Assembly (NCBI GenBank): GCA_030650875.1
Contig: JAUSDK010000203.1
Coordinates: forward strand, 1-32,246
Direction: 5' to 3'
Length of the DNA: 32,246 bases
DNA from: Polaromonas sp.
Lineage (GTDB): Bacteria; Pseudomonadota; Gammaproteobacteria; Burkholderiales; Burkholderiaceae_C
Positions within the stretch are counted from its first letter, which is position 1, and the number at the start of each line of letters is the position of its first letter. The notes beneath the pieces were generated by a model that did not search any database, was not told the origin of the DNA, and worked only from the letters and a program-made list of their open reading frames with translations. Shown here piece by piece: positions 6,971 through 15,560 of the stretch. Position numbers and translations under genes: made by a program.

Positions 6971-9259
6971 CTATTTTCGGACGCAGTCCGCGTAATAGCG
7001 GACCTTGCCCTTGGCATCGACCTGCTCGACCAGCCCATGGATGTCGGTCTCAAAACCCGGGCACTGCGCGTTGAACTCGCGGGCGAACTTGAGATAGTCC
7101 ACAATTTTCTTGTTGAACACCTCGCCTGGAATCAGCAGCGGAATACCGGGCGGGTAAGGTGTCACCAGCCCGACGGTCACGCGCCCTTCCAGGTGATCAA
7201 TTTCGACGCGCTCGGTCGTGCGGTGGGCAATATGGGCGTAGGCGTCGCTGGGCTTCATCGCGGGCTTCAGGTCGCTCAAGTAGACCTCTGTCGTCAGCCG
7301 GGCAATGTCGTACTTGGCATACATGGCGTGAATATGCTGGCACAAGTCGGCCAGTCCCATGCGCTCGTACCTCGGGAACTTCTGGCAGAACTCGGGCAGG
7401 ATGCGCCACATCGGCTGGTTCTTGTCGTAATCGTCCTTGAACTGCTGCAGCGCGGTCAGCAGCGTGTTCCAGCGGCCCTTGGTGATGCCAATGGTGAACA
7501 GGATAAAGAAGCTGTAGAGCCCGGTTTTCTCCACGATCACACCATGCTCGGCCAAAAACTTGGTCACGATGCTGGCCGGAATACCTGTTTTTGCGAATTT
7601 TCCATTGAGGTCCAGACCTGGCGTGACAATCGTGGACTTGATCGGGTCCAGCATGTTGAAGCCTGTGGCCATCTGGCCAAAGCCATGCCAATTGTTGGCA
7701 CCGTTCTTGGCCGTCTTGGCACTGCGCGACTCGCCCTTGATGATCCAGTCTTCAGCACGGCCAATACCTTCTTCGGCCAGCTTGTCCGGTCCCCAGACCT
7801 TGAACCACCAGTCAGTGCCGTATTCGTCGTCGATCTTGCGCATGGCGCGGCGAAAATCGAGTGCTTCGGCGATGCTTTCTTCCACCAGCGCCGTGCCGCC
7901 AGGGGGCTCCATCATGGCCGCAGCCACGTCGCAGCTGGCGATGATGCTGTATTGCGGCGAGGTGGAGGTGTGCATCAGATAGGCCTCGTTGAAGAGGGGT
8001 CTGTCGAGCTTGACGTTTTGCGAGTCCTGCACCAGCACATGGCTGGCCTGGCTGATGCCGGCCAGCAGCTTGTGGATGGACTGCGTGGCGTACACGACCG
8101 CATTCTTGGGCCGGATGCGGTTCTTGCCCATCGAATGGTAGGTGCCGTAAAACGGATGGAAGGCGGCGTGCGGCAGCCAGGCTTCGTCAAAATGCAGGTT
8201 GTCGATGTAGCCGTCCAGCATGCCCTTGATGGTTTCGGTGTTGTACAGAACGCCGTCGTAGGTGGACTGGGTCAGCGTCAGCACACGCGGCTTGACGGTG
8301 GCAGCATCAACGCCCTGGAGCAGCGGATTTGCAGCGATTTTGGAGCGGATCGCTTCGGGCTCGAATTCACTCTGCGGAATCGGGCCGATGATGCCAAAGT
8401 GATTGCGCGTCGGCTTCAGGAACACCGGGATCGAGCCCGTCATGATGATGGCGTGAAGGATCGATTTGTGGCAATTGCGGTCCACCACCACCACATCGCC
8501 CGGCGCCACGGTGTGGTGCCACACCATTTTGTTGGAGGTTGAGGTGCCGTTGGTCACAAAAAAGCAGTGGTCAGCATTGAAGATGCGCGCCGCATTGCGC
8601 TCACTGGCGCCGATGGCGCCGTTGTGGTCCAGCAACTGTCCCAGTTCCTCCACCGCATTGCAGACGTCAGAGCGCAGCATGTTTTCGCCGTAAAACTGGT
8701 GATACATCTGCCCGACCGGGCTCTTCAGGAACGCCACGCCACCTGAATGGCCGGGGCAATGCCATGAATAGGAGCCGTCTTCCGCATAGTCCAGCAGGGC
8801 CTTGAAGAACGGCGGCTGCACGCCTTCGAGGTAACTTTTGGCCTCGCGGATGATGTGGCGCGCCACGAACTCGGGCGTGTCTTCAAACATGTGGATAAAA
8901 CCGTGCAGTTCGCGCAGGATATCGTTGGGAATGTGGCGCGAGGTTTTTGTCTCGCCATAGACATAAATCGGCACATCAAGATTTTTTCGGCGCACTTCTT
9001 CAATGAAGTGGCGCAGGTTCAGAACTGCCGGATCCAGGTCGGGGCCGGGCGTGAACTCTTCATCATCAATGGACAGGATGAACGCACTGGCGCGGCTTTG
9101 CTGCTGCGCAAATTGCGACAGATCCCCATAACCGGTGACGCCTAGTACCTCAAAGCCTTCGCTTTCAATGGCTTGCGCGAGTGCACGAATGCCCAAGCCT
9201 GAAGTATTTTCTGAACGGAAGTCCTCGTCAATGATGACAATCGGGAAGCGAAATTTCAT
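6971..9259 (-). CDS. Orn/Lys/Arg decarboxylase, AdiA/LdcC-like (PLP-dependent)
   Basis: Large fold-type I PLP decarboxylase (762 aa; the family is typically 710-760) that removes CO2 from a basic amino acid to give a diamine or agmatine. Residues 1-130 form the receiver-like wing domain (FPIVIIDEDFRSENTSGLGI). The core starts at SYSWHCPGHSGGVAFLKSP (about 164-182) and continues through FFVTNGTSTSNK, which binds PLP phosphate, and NLHFDEAW with Asp358. Lys397 in ATQSIHKLLAG is the Schiff-base lysine. The C-terminal domain contains VTPYPPGIPLLIPGE. The motifs cannot decide between arginine, lysine and ornithine. It stands alone, with no antiporter gene (AdiC/CadB-like) beside it, which argues against a simple acid-resistance cassette and leaves polyamine supply as an alternative. 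Confidence 0.92.
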   Translation of the reverse strand: MKFRFPIVIIDEDFRSENTSGLGIRALAQAIESEGFEVLGVTGYGDLSQFAQQQSRASAFILSIDDEEFTPGPDLDPAVLNLRHFIEEVRRKNLDVPIYVYGETKTSRHIPNDILRELHGFIHMFEDTPEFVARHIIREAKSYLEGVQPPFFKALLDYAEDGSYSWHCPGHSGGVAFLKSPVGQMYHQFYGENMLRSDVCNAVEELGQLLDHNGAIGASERNAARIFNADHCFFVTNGTSTSNKMVWHHTVAPGDVVVVDRNCHKSILHAIIMTGSIPVFLKPTRNHFGIIGPIPQSEFEPEAIRSKIAANPLLQGVDAATVKPRVLTLTQSTYDGVLYNTETIKGMLDGYIDNLHFDEAWLPHAAFHPFYGTYHSMGKNRIRPKNAVVYATQSIHKLLAGISQASHVLVQDSQNVKLDRPLFNEAYLMHTSTSPQYSIIASCDVAAAMMEPPGGTALVEESIAEALDFRRAMRKIDDEYGTDWWFKVWGPDKLAEEGIGRAEDWIIKGESRSAKTAKNGANNWHGFGQMATGFNMLDPIKSTIVTPGLDLNGKFAKTGIPASIVTKFLAEHGVIVEKTGLYSFFILFTIGITKGRWNTLLTALQQFKDDYDKNQPMWRILPEFCQKFPRYERMGLADLCQHIHAMYAKYDIARLTTEVYLSDLKPAMKPSDAYAHIAHRTTERVEIDHLEGRVTVGLVTPYPPGIPLLIPGEVFNKKIVDYLKFAREFNAQCPGFETDIHGLVEQVDAKGKVRYYADCVRK

Positions 9260-9394
9260 GGTGTATGCGGGGTAGCAGGCTAACCTGGCGGTTGTAACGG
9301 CGATAAATAACAGGGAAGTGTACGGAAATAATGGCGGGTGTCATCGACGGGTGCATCATTTGCGTCAAAATGACTCTAATCTTACAAAAGGTAC

Positions 9395-9826
9395 ATGCGC
9401 ATGAGCGAAGCAACAATTTGGTGGCTGCTTGCAGGCGGTGCTGTCGCCGCCGAACTGCTCACAGGTACTTTCTTTTTACTGATGATCGCCTCTGGAATGG
9501 CCGCCGGGGCGCTGGCAGCGTACGCTGGCGCTGGCACCGTGGTGCAGTTGGTGGTGGCCGCAGTCGTAGGCGGAGGTGCCGTGGTCGCCTGCTACTTCTT
9601 CAAGCGCAGGCGTCCGTCCGACAAGCCCGCACGCGCTGACCGCAGCGTCAACCTGGACGTAGGGGAGACGGTTTTCGTCGAGGAGTGGAATTCTGACGGT
9701 ACAGCCACAGTGAAATACCGCGGCGCGAACTGGACGGTTATCCTGCGGCCAGGCAACCCGCCATCAGCAGGGCTTCACCGGGTCGCAGAGCTGGTCGGAA
9801 GCCGGTTGCTGGTCGACAAACTTTAA
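9395..9826 (+). CDS. NfeD-like membrane protein (short form)
   Basis: Membrane protein of the NfeD family, commonly encoded with an SPFH/stomatin protein, probably acting in membrane microdomain organisation or quality control. It has 143 aa, with hydrophobic segments at about 8-25, 25-45 and 48-68 (WWLLAGGAVAAELLTGTFF, VVQLVVAAVVGGGAVVACYF). A basic linker (KRRRPSDKP) leads into a C-terminal OB-like domain (NLDVGETVFVEEW, ATVKYRGANWTVIL, VGSRLLVDKL). It lacks the ClpP-like protease domain of long NfeD proteins. There are two in-frame ATGs (9395 and 9401). The next gene follows after 24 bases, so the pair is probably co-transcribed. Confidence 0.88.
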   Translation: MRMSEATIWWLLAGGAVAAELLTGTFFLLMIASGMAAGALAAYAGAGTVVQLVVAAVVGGGAVVACYFFKRRRPSDKPARADRSVNLDVGETVFVEEWNSDGTATVKYRGANWTVILRPGNPPSAGLHRVAELVGSRLLVDKL

Positions 9827-9850
9827 TACTCTAAAAAAGAAAGTTTCCCA

Positions 9851-10762
9851 ATGGAAGTCGCAATCGTTTTCCTGGTCATTGCAATCATCTTCATCACACG
9901 TTCGATCAAGGTGGTGCCCCAGCAAAACTCCTGGGTCATAGAACGCCTGGGAAAATACCACGGTTCACTGACGCCGGGGTTGAATTTTCTCATTCCCTTT
10001 ATCGACCGGGTTGCCTACAAGCACAGCCTCAAGGAAATTCCGCTTGATGTGCCCAGCCAGATTTGCATTACCCGGGACAACACCCAGCTGCAAGTCGATG
10101 GCATTTTGTACTTCCAGGTCACCGATCCGATGCGCGCCAGCTACGGTTCTTCCAACTACCTGATGGCCGTGACGCAGTTGTCCCAAACTTCACTGCGATC
10201 CGTGATCGGCAAGCTGGAACTCGACAAAACCTTTGAAGAGCGCGAAATCATCAACGCGCAAGTCGTTGCGGCCATTGATGAAGCTGCGCTGAACTGGGGT
10301 GTGAAGGTACTGCGCTATGAAATCAAGGATTTGACGCCACCGAAAGAGATTTTGCATGCCATGCAGTCGCAAATTACCGCTGAGCGTGAAAAGCGGGCCC
10401 TGATCGCAGCCTCCGAGGGCCGCAAGCAGGAGCAAATCAATATTGCGACGGGCGAGCGCGAAGCCTTTATTGCGCGATCGGAGGGCGAAAAACAGGCCGC
10501 GATCAACAATGCGCAAGGTGAAGCGTCGGCCATCATGGCGGTGGCCGAAGCCAACGCAAAAGCCATCGAGGTAGTCGCTGCGGCGATCAGCCAGCCGGGC
10601 GGCATGCAAGCGGTGCAACTCAAGGTTGCCGAAAAAGCCGTCGAGGCCTATTCAAGTGTCGCGAACAAGGCGACCACTACGTTGATCGTGCCCAGCAATA
10701 TGACCGAGGTGTCGGCCCTGATTACGTCCGCCATGAAAATGGTGCAGTCCAATCAGGCTTGA
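9851..10762 (+). CDS. SPFH/band 7 (stomatin/prohibitin-like) membrane protein, QmcA-like
   Basis: Membrane-anchored SPFH-domain protein (303 aa) expected to form large homo-oligomeric rings, and a partner of the NfeD protein just upstream. An N-terminal helix at residues 2-16 (EVAIVFLVIAIIFIT) anchors it. The band 7 domain follows (VVPQQNSWVIERLGKYHG, LTPGLNFLIPFIDRVAYKHS, CITRDNTQLQVDGILYFQV). A charged helical region comes next (ITAEREKRALIAASEGRKQ, SEGEKQAAINNAQGEA), then a C-terminus with TTTLIVPSNM. E. coli QmcA (YbbK) and its NfeD-like partner YbbJ show the same pairing. Exact function is inferred from family and context. Confidence 0.93.
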   Translation: MEVAIVFLVIAIIFITRSIKVVPQQNSWVIERLGKYHGSLTPGLNFLIPFIDRVAYKHSLKEIPLDVPSQICITRDNTQLQVDGILYFQVTDPMRASYGSSNYLMAVTQLSQTSLRSVIGKLELDKTFEEREIINAQVVAAIDEAALNWGVKVLRYEIKDLTPPKEILHAMQSQITAEREKRALIAASEGRKQEQINIATGEREAFIARSEGEKQAAINNAQGEASAIMAVAEANAKAIEVVAAAISQPGGMQAVQLKVAEKAVEAYSSVANKATTTLIVPSNMTEVSALITSAMKMVQSNQA

Positions 10763-10798
10763 TGCATCGCCACCACAACTCAGAACACAGGGCTAGCC

Positions 10799-11176
10799 AT
10801 GACTACACCTAAAAATGTCCTGGGTACCGCACTGGAGGCGTGCTCTTACGATCCGGTCACCGGCTATTTTCGGGATGGCTGCTGCAATACTGATGCGTCT
10901 GATGTGGGGTCCCACCTGGTGTGTGTGCGTGTGACAGAGGCGTTCTTGCTATTTTCTCGTTCGCGCGGAAATGACCTGATGACGCCCAAGCCAGCGTATC
11001 GATTTGCCGGACTGAAAGCGGGCCAGCGCTGGTGCCTGTGCGCGAACCGTTGGCGCGAAGCGCTGGAGGCCGGCTGCCCGCCGCCTGTGATTCTGGCCGC
11101 GACCCATGCGAAGGCACTGGAATTTGTCAGCATGGCACAGCTGGAAAAGCACCGGTTTCAAGCCGCCGAACACTAA
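10799..11176 (+). CDS. DUF2237 family protein
   Basis: Small soluble protein (125 aa) of the widespread DUF2237 family, whose function is unknown to me. The characteristic pattern is clear: NVLGTALEACSYDPVTGYFR, DGCCNTDASDVGSHLVCVRV, FLLFSRSRGNDL and FAGLKAGQRWCLCANRWREA. The five conserved cysteines (the CC pair and the CLC motif included) suggest metal binding or redox activity, which is inference. It lies 36 bases after the SPFH gene and before tRNA-Ser, and may be read through from the nfeD-SPFH unit. Confidence 0.85.
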   Translation: MTTPKNVLGTALEACSYDPVTGYFRDGCCNTDASDVGSHLVCVRVTEAFLLFSRSRGNDLMTPKPAYRFAGLKAGQRWCLCANRWREALEAGCPPPVILAATHAKALEFVSMAQLEKHRFQAAEH

Positions 11177-11224
11177 CCGGCCGTATTTCGTCCAATTTTG
11201 CGCTCGGCTGCGGCTCAGCACTGC

Positions 11225-11230
11225 TACAAT
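11225..11230 (+). promoter_or_regulatory. Probable -10 box of the tRNA-Ser promoter
   Basis: TACAAT lies 12 bases before the mature 5' end of tRNA-Ser, a suitable distance for a short 5' leader removed by RNase P. I do not see a good -35 box at 16-18 bases; TTGCGC at 11198 is 21 bases away. Confidence 0.45.
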
Positions 11231-11242
11231 CAGAGGCTTAGC

Positions 11243-11332
11243 GGAAGGGTGGATGAGCGGTTTAAGTCACACGCCTGGAAAGCGTGCGTGGGGTTATACC
11301 CACCGCGGGTTCGAATCCCGCCTCTTCCGCCA
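11243..11332 (+). tRNA. tRNA-Ser (anticodon GGA), CCA encoded
   Basis: The acceptor stem GGAAGGG pairs with CTCTTCC (one G-U), the discriminator is G11329 and the CCA end is encoded. The anticodon stem-loop has loop CTGGAAA with anticodon GGA, reading UCC/UCU codons. The long variable arm of class II tRNAs and a T arm (GCGGG TTCGAAT CCCGC) are present. At 90 nt including CCA, the size fits tRNA-Ser. Confidence 0.96.
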
Positions 11333-11977
11333 ATTAGTGAGTATTCCAGCGGGTTTCCAAAGGTTTTCCAGAACCTGCCCACGTTTTGACCCATGTCACG
11401 AACGTCAAACAAATACACACGTAGAGATTAGACAAAGCCCGGACTTGTTCCGGGCTTTCGTTTTTCTGGCCGACCTAGGAGGTTGTAGCCGTCACCCTCA
11501 TCACCTCCCTTGCCCTGCCCCGATACAGGCTCAAGTCCAGCCCCTGCAGCGCCGGCACCTTTTTGTAGTCACCATTCCCAGCCCTCCGGGACCGTCTCAC
11601 TGCGCACCCTGCGCCCTCGGTTGGCATGCAGTTCGTCACGCGCCTTAGCCAGCCCGCATCTGCCACGTCAGCTGCCCGTTTGGCCTCAGTAAATGCCCCG
11701 CGGCCTTCGTCCACTGGGCATCCTCTCATAAGCGCTGCGTTCGCGTCGGCGACCGGCTCCGGGGGATACGAAAAAGGGACAAATTCCAAATAGAGTCTTT
11801 ACTTGAAAAATGTTCCTTGCACATTGTGGCTGGGTTTATGCCTGTGCCAATCTGGCTGACCGAGGTCAATTTTTTGCAGCCTGTCATAGTCATTTCCTTG
11901 ATCGACGGGATTGAGCGAAACCGGACATTATGTCGGCCACGACAGGCAGCAGGACTCAGATCACATGCGACGCGTCT
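11333..11977. other. Gene-poor stretch downstream of tRNA-Ser
   Basis: Apart from the terminator at 11434-11465, I find no convincing gene in these 645 bases. Short open frames on both strands (for example about 105 codons on the minus strand ending at 11475) show no recognisable domain and no good start signal. A GGGACAAATTCC sequence near 11776 and a small palindrome GACATTATGTC near 11925 are present without clear meaning. The position between a tRNA gene and an accessory-looking operon fits the decayed edge of an integrated element, but no integrase or duplicated tRNA end was found. Confidence 0.6.
11434..11465 (+). terminator. Rho-independent terminator after tRNA-Ser
   Basis: A perfect 10-bp stem (AAAGCCCGGA / TCCGGGCTTT) with loop CTTGT is followed by CGTTTTT. 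It would end the tRNA-Ser transcript about 100 bases after the mature 3' end. Confidence 0.93.
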
Positions 11978-12745
11978 TCATTTTTTTTGCCGGCCTGGAC
12001 GCGCCGGTTTCGCCTTCACCGGCGTGGATTTCTGACTCGCCTGATCGAGCCACAGCAAGGTATCCACATGCGACAAAAAGCGTTGCAGGTAGTCGGGTGA
12101 CAGCTTGCGCATCAACGCAAGGGAACGAAGCACGAGCATGTGCGAATTCAGCGGGCCGGCGTTGAGAGGTCCTCGGCCGACGGCCTGCTCCACCTGGTCT
12201 TCGGCCGCCATCCTGGACCACGTCTGCCTGAAGCGGCGAACGCTCGCCATTTCAGAACTGGCTGCCATGTCGCTAGCCAGACTGCCCCCAGGATCACTAC
12301 CCAGGCGATGCTCGATGCTGTCCCGCTTCACGTTCTGGATGTACTGGTTCAGCTGGATCAACGGCCCGCAGGGTCTGTTGAACGCCGATTGCGCGCCCAG
12401 CCGGCGCATGCCCCCGTAATCGCCTGCAGCGAAAAGCCGGTGCAGTTCACGGGCCAGGTCCGGATGCCGGGCTGACAGGCTCGCCAGCTCATCGCTGGCC
12501 GCCTGCTGCGCCAGCTTGAAGCGTTCGCCGTAGTCCGACAGTGCCACTTTGAACTTGCCCTCCAGGATGCGCCGCACTTCGGCTGGCGCTGTGACCATGC
12601 GCTGCGACAGCACTTCCAGGTAATGAAAGCGCGCGGGGTCAAGGTGCTGGGCGCCTTCGTTTCGCAGGGACGCATGCCATGGCAGAAGAGGCTGTTCTCC
12701 ATCCCGTTGCGAATGCGGTATTTCGGCCAGGCCCGACGCGCTCAT
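11978..12745 (-). CDS. DUF2894 domain-containing protein (last gene of the motor-like operon)
   Basis: Soluble 255-residue protein of unknown function, recognised as DUF2894 from its central pattern (LDPARFHYLEVLSQRM, FKVALSDYGERF) and its gene neighbourhood. No catalytic motif or membrane helix is visible. It looks mostly helical, with a strongly basic Lys/Pro tail (VKAKPARPGRQKK) that could bind nucleic acid or an acidic partner; that is inference. Its ATG overlaps the stop of the OmpA/MotB-like gene as ATGA (12742-12745), so it is translationally coupled to a membrane motor-like pair. In that setting it is a candidate cytoplasmic partner or effector. Confidence 0.75.
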   Translation of the reverse strand: MSASGLAEIPHSQRDGEQPLLPWHASLRNEGAQHLDPARFHYLEVLSQRMVTAPAEVRRILEGKFKVALSDYGERFKLAQQAASDELASLSARHPDLARELHRLFAAGDYGGMRRLGAQSAFNRPCGPLIQLNQYIQNVKRDSIEHRLGSDPGGSLASDMAASSEMASVRRFRQTWSRMAAEDQVEQAVGRGPLNAGPLNSHMLVLRSLALMRKLSPDYLQRFLSHVDTLLWLDQASQKSTPVKAKPARPGRQKK

Positions 12746-13392
12746 GGGGTGGCGGGTTTTAGATTAGCGGACTTGGGCACCGGCGCCATTTCCACGCGCC
12801 GGTTCAACGCACGCCCCTTTTCATCCGCGTTGGAGGCTACCGGCTGCTCTGCGCCAAAGGCCGCGGCAAAGGCCAGTGACGACGGCATGCCTTCGTCGAT
12901 CAGGGCACGGGTCACCGTCAGGGCGCGCTGGGCCGACAGCGCAAGGTTGTCCGAAAAGCGCGGGTTGCCTTCCTGGATGGGCTTGTCGTCGGTAAAACCG
13001 CTCACCATCAGCAACTCATCGCGCTCACCCAGGTACACCGTCAACGGCGGCACGAGGCTTTTCAACAGCAAGCGGCCGTCGGGACGCAACTGGTCCGAGT
13101 TCAGGGGAAACAACACGCTGCCACTGATGCCAATGCGCCCGTTGTTCAGCGTGACCCGGCCCGTTGCCAGCGGAATGGCCAGGGCCTTTTCCAGGGCCAT
13201 GCGGCGCTGCTCTTCCACCCTGCGCTTTTGCACCTCCGACTCCAGGTTGGCCATCAGGTCCATCTGGACCACCAGCACCCCGACCAGGATCAGCACAAAC
13301 GCGCCCAGCAAACCCGACATCAGGTCCCCGAAAACGGCCCAGACCGGCGCGGTCTGCTCCATGCCGTCGCCCCTTTCGTCAAGGTCGGTCAT
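12742..13392 (-). CDS. OmpA/MotB-like peptidoglycan-binding stator protein (ZorB-like architecture)
   Basis: A 216-residue protein with one membrane helix at about 17-42 (VWAVFGDLMSGLLGAFVLIL onward). Asp23 sits at the start of that helix, where MotB and ZorB keep their ion-carrying aspartate. A short charged linker (SEVQKRRVEEQRR) follows, then an OmpA-type peptidoglycan-binding domain: SGSVLFPLNSDQLRPDG, VSGFTDDKP, NLALSAQRALTVTRALIDEG and NRRVEM. This fits the B subunit of an ion-driven 5:2-type motor, anchored to the cell wall, with the DUF802 protein upstream as the A subunit. Both neighbours overlap it by 4 bases. Family assignment is strong; motor function is inferred. Confidence 0.88.
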   Translation of the reverse strand: MTDLDERGDGMEQTAPVWAVFGDLMSGLLGAFVLILVGVLVVQMDLMANLESEVQKRRVEEQRRMALEKALAIPLATGRVTLNNGRIGISGSVLFPLNSDQLRPDGRLLLKSLVPPLTVYLGERDELLMVSGFTDDKPIQEGNPRFSDNLALSAQRALTVTRALIDEGMPSSLAFAAAFGAEQPVASNADEKGRALNRRVEMAPVPKSANLKPATP

Positions 13393-15560
13393 CCCGCGAC
13401 TCCCTCGGACAGCAAGGCTTGCCTGGTGTGGAGCTGGCGCAGGTCTTCGACAATGCCCTGCTGCGACGTGATGCTGAGGTCGATGACCTCGCGCGCCTGC
13501 GCCACGTAGTAGGCGAGCTGTTCGTCACTGCGCGCCATCGACTGGCGCATGGTGCCGTCCATGCGCTGCAGGCTTTCCATCAGCTTCTCGTTGCTGGCGT
13601 TGAAAAGCTGCACGCCATGGTTGAACGATTCGCCCAGGCTGGCCAGCTCGACCGCGCTGCCGGCCACCTGCGCCGTCACTTCTGCGGACTGGCCCGCCTG
13701 CGCCCCCAGCGTGTCGGCAAACTGCTGGCTGGCCTGGTCCATCACGGCAGCCGCAGAAGCGGCCAGTGACTCAATGGCCGCCCGCTGTTCGCCCGAGGAC
13801 TGGTTGATGGTCTGGAGCAGCGCATTGATCTTGCCCATCACGGCGGTGCGCTCCTGCAGCGCAAGGTTGTCCCGCTCGGTGAGCCGGCTCATTTCCTGGC
13901 GCAGTTGCGCGATCACGCCGGCCGCCGCCTGGGGCACCTCGGAGGCTGTTTGCATGAGGCGGGTCATAGGTGCTTCCAGCGCCGCGCCCAGCGCGGCCAG
14001 ATGCGTGGCCATGGACGCCTGCAGCGCGCCCAGCCGCTCGACAGCGGCGTTGCCGCGCGTGGCCTCGTCGTCCCTGAGCGCGCCGAGTTCCGTCTGCAGC
14101 ACGCCGGCCAGCTGGTCCATGCGGTCGCCGTGCTGCTTGAGCCACTGGGCTTCGGAGTCGATACGGGCGTGCGTCAGCTCCTCGGACTGCGCCAGCAGCC
14201 GCGTCATGCCATCCAGGGTCTGGCTGGCATGATGGCTGGCGCGCGCGTTGATCTCGCCAGCGGTTTTCTCCAGCGTCTCGCACACAGCCTGCTGCTGGGC
14301 CAGGGTCTGTGTCCCGACGCTGTGCCATTCGCTCTGGAGCGTGGCCGCCATGGATTCCAGCGCAAGCGTCCAGGCCGCCAGCCGCTGCCGGTCCGCCAAG
14401 GCCTGGTCCGATTGCGACCGGAATGCGGCCTCGTTGACCGTGGACAGCAACGTACTGGCGCGTTGCTCAAAGCTGTCCGTGAAGGTGGCCAGTGCCCGGT
14501 CCAGGCCCTGGACCTGGTGTTCGCTGGTGCGGGCATGGGTTTGCAGCGCCGTCGTCCAGGTCTCTGAGACCGTCCGGGCGGTAGCGCTGAACGCGCTGGC
14601 CAGGCCGTTCAACTGTGTCTGCGCTGCGCCGCTCACACGCTCGTGCAGGCGCTTCGATTCCTGCGCAATTTCTGTCATCGCCGCTTCGACCACCGGCTTG
14701 AGGCTCTCGCCCGCTACCCTGGCGCTGGCCGTCAGGCTGTCTTTCAGGGACTGCCCGACGGTGTCGGCCAGACCGGTGTAGGCGACGGTCACCTCACGAT
14801 GGAACTGCGCCTGACTGCCCAGCAATTGCTCGTTCAACTGCTGGCTCCGGCGCTCGATTCCTTCTATCATGGCCTGCAACTTGTCGACCACGTCGGGCAA
14901 GGCGTGCGCCTGCAGCTGCAGCACCTTGAAGGTTTCCTGACGCTGGTGGGCGAGCGACAAGGGCCGAAAGACGGTCGCAATACGGGAATCCAGCTGCCGC
15001 GCGACGTCTACCCTCTCGCGGCGGCTGATGGTCGACAGCAGGCCCAGCATGGCCGACGCGGCCACCCCGGCCACCGAGGTGCCAAATGCAAGTCCCAGGC
15101 CCTTGATAGGTGCAGCCAGCGCCGAGCGGATGGCATGAAGATCCGTCGAGCCCTCAAGCGCGAACACGGCCCCCTTGAAGGTCACGACCATGCCCAGGAA
15201 GGTGCCCAGCATCCCCAGCATGACCAGCAGCCCGACCAGGTAGGGTGTCAGCGCGGGGCCCGGCAATGCGACCCGTTCACCCTCGATGCGCAAACGCACG
15301 GCGTTTTGCAGGGACGGGTGTACGCCGCCAAGCCAGACGCCGATGTCCGGCAGCGGCTGCGCAATGCCGGCAAGCGCCGCCGCCAGCGAGGCTGTGGCCG
15401 CGCGAAACTGCTTGAGTTCGAACGCGCCCAGCAAATAAACTCCGGCGATCACCGCCGTCATGACGAGTGCCATCCAGCTTGTGCCGACAAACCCCAAGCC
15501 CACCCAGGTCACGGTCATCAGACCGATGGCAAAGGCGACTGCAAAAAAAATCCTGTTCAT
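13389..15560 (-). CDS. DUF802 protein: MotA/TolQ/ExbB-like channel with long cytoplasmic tail (ZorA-like architecture)
   Basis: Inner-membrane protein of 723 aa. Hydrophobic segments lie at about 4-24, 29-47, 107-128 and 152-176. The third contains LGMLGTFLGMVVTF, the signature of MotA/TolQ/ExbB proton-channel proteins, and the fourth (GLGLAFGTSVAGVAASAMLG) is the matching helix. From about 177 to the end, some 550 residues are Ala/Gln/Ser/Thr-rich, nearly proline-free and heptad-like, so a long helical cytoplasmic tail is expected. Parts recall methyl-accepting proteins, but there is no HAMP or clear signalling tip. Together with the downstream MotB-like protein it has the layout of ZorA/ZorB. 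It overlaps both neighbours by ATGA. I recognise the DUF802 family from memory of similar loci. Confidence 0.85.
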   Translation of the reverse strand: MNRIFFAVAFAIGLMTVTWVGLGFVGTSWMALVMTAVIAGVYLLGAFELKQFRAATASLAAALAGIAQPLPDIGVWLGGVHPSLQNAVRLRIEGERVALPGPALTPYLVGLLVMLGMLGTFLGMVVTFKGAVFALEGSTDLHAIRSALAAPIKGLGLAFGTSVAGVAASAMLGLLSTISRRERVDVARQLDSRIATVFRPLSLAHQRQETFKVLQLQAHALPDVVDKLQAMIEGIERRSQQLNEQLLGSQAQFHREVTVAYTGLADTVGQSLKDSLTASARVAGESLKPVVEAAMTEIAQESKRLHERVSGAAQTQLNGLASAFSATARTVSETWTTALQTHARTSEHQVQGLDRALATFTDSFEQRASTLLSTVNEAAFRSQSDQALADRQRLAAWTLALESMAATLQSEWHSVGTQTLAQQQAVCETLEKTAGEINARASHHASQTLDGMTRLLAQSEELTHARIDSEAQWLKQHGDRMDQLAGVLQTELGALRDDEATRGNAAVERLGALQASMATHLAALGAALEAPMTRLMQTASEVPQAAAGVIAQLRQEMSRLTERDNLALQERTAVMGKINALLQTINQSSGEQRAAIESLAASAAAVMDQASQQFADTLGAQAGQSAEVTAQVAGSAVELASLGESFNHGVQLFNASNEKLMESLQRMDGTMRQSMARSDEQLAYYVAQAREVIDLSITSQQGIVEDLRQLHTRQALLSEGVAG

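Noticed and set aside
6941-8542. 533-codon open frame on the plus strand
   Set aside because: It lies wholly antisense to the well-supported decarboxylase gene except for its first bases, has no recognisable domain, and is explained by GC-rich codon bias.
9360-9388. TTGCGT - 17 bases - TACAAA as a promoter for the nfeD gene
   Set aside because: Spacing is good, but transcription would start at about the first ATG (9395), leaving no leader; only plausible if the mRNA is leaderless.
11475-11789. Possible 104-codon gene after tRNA-Ser (minus strand)
   Set aside because: No SD, no family pattern, and a competing open frame on the other strand; kept only as part of the gene-poor stretch.
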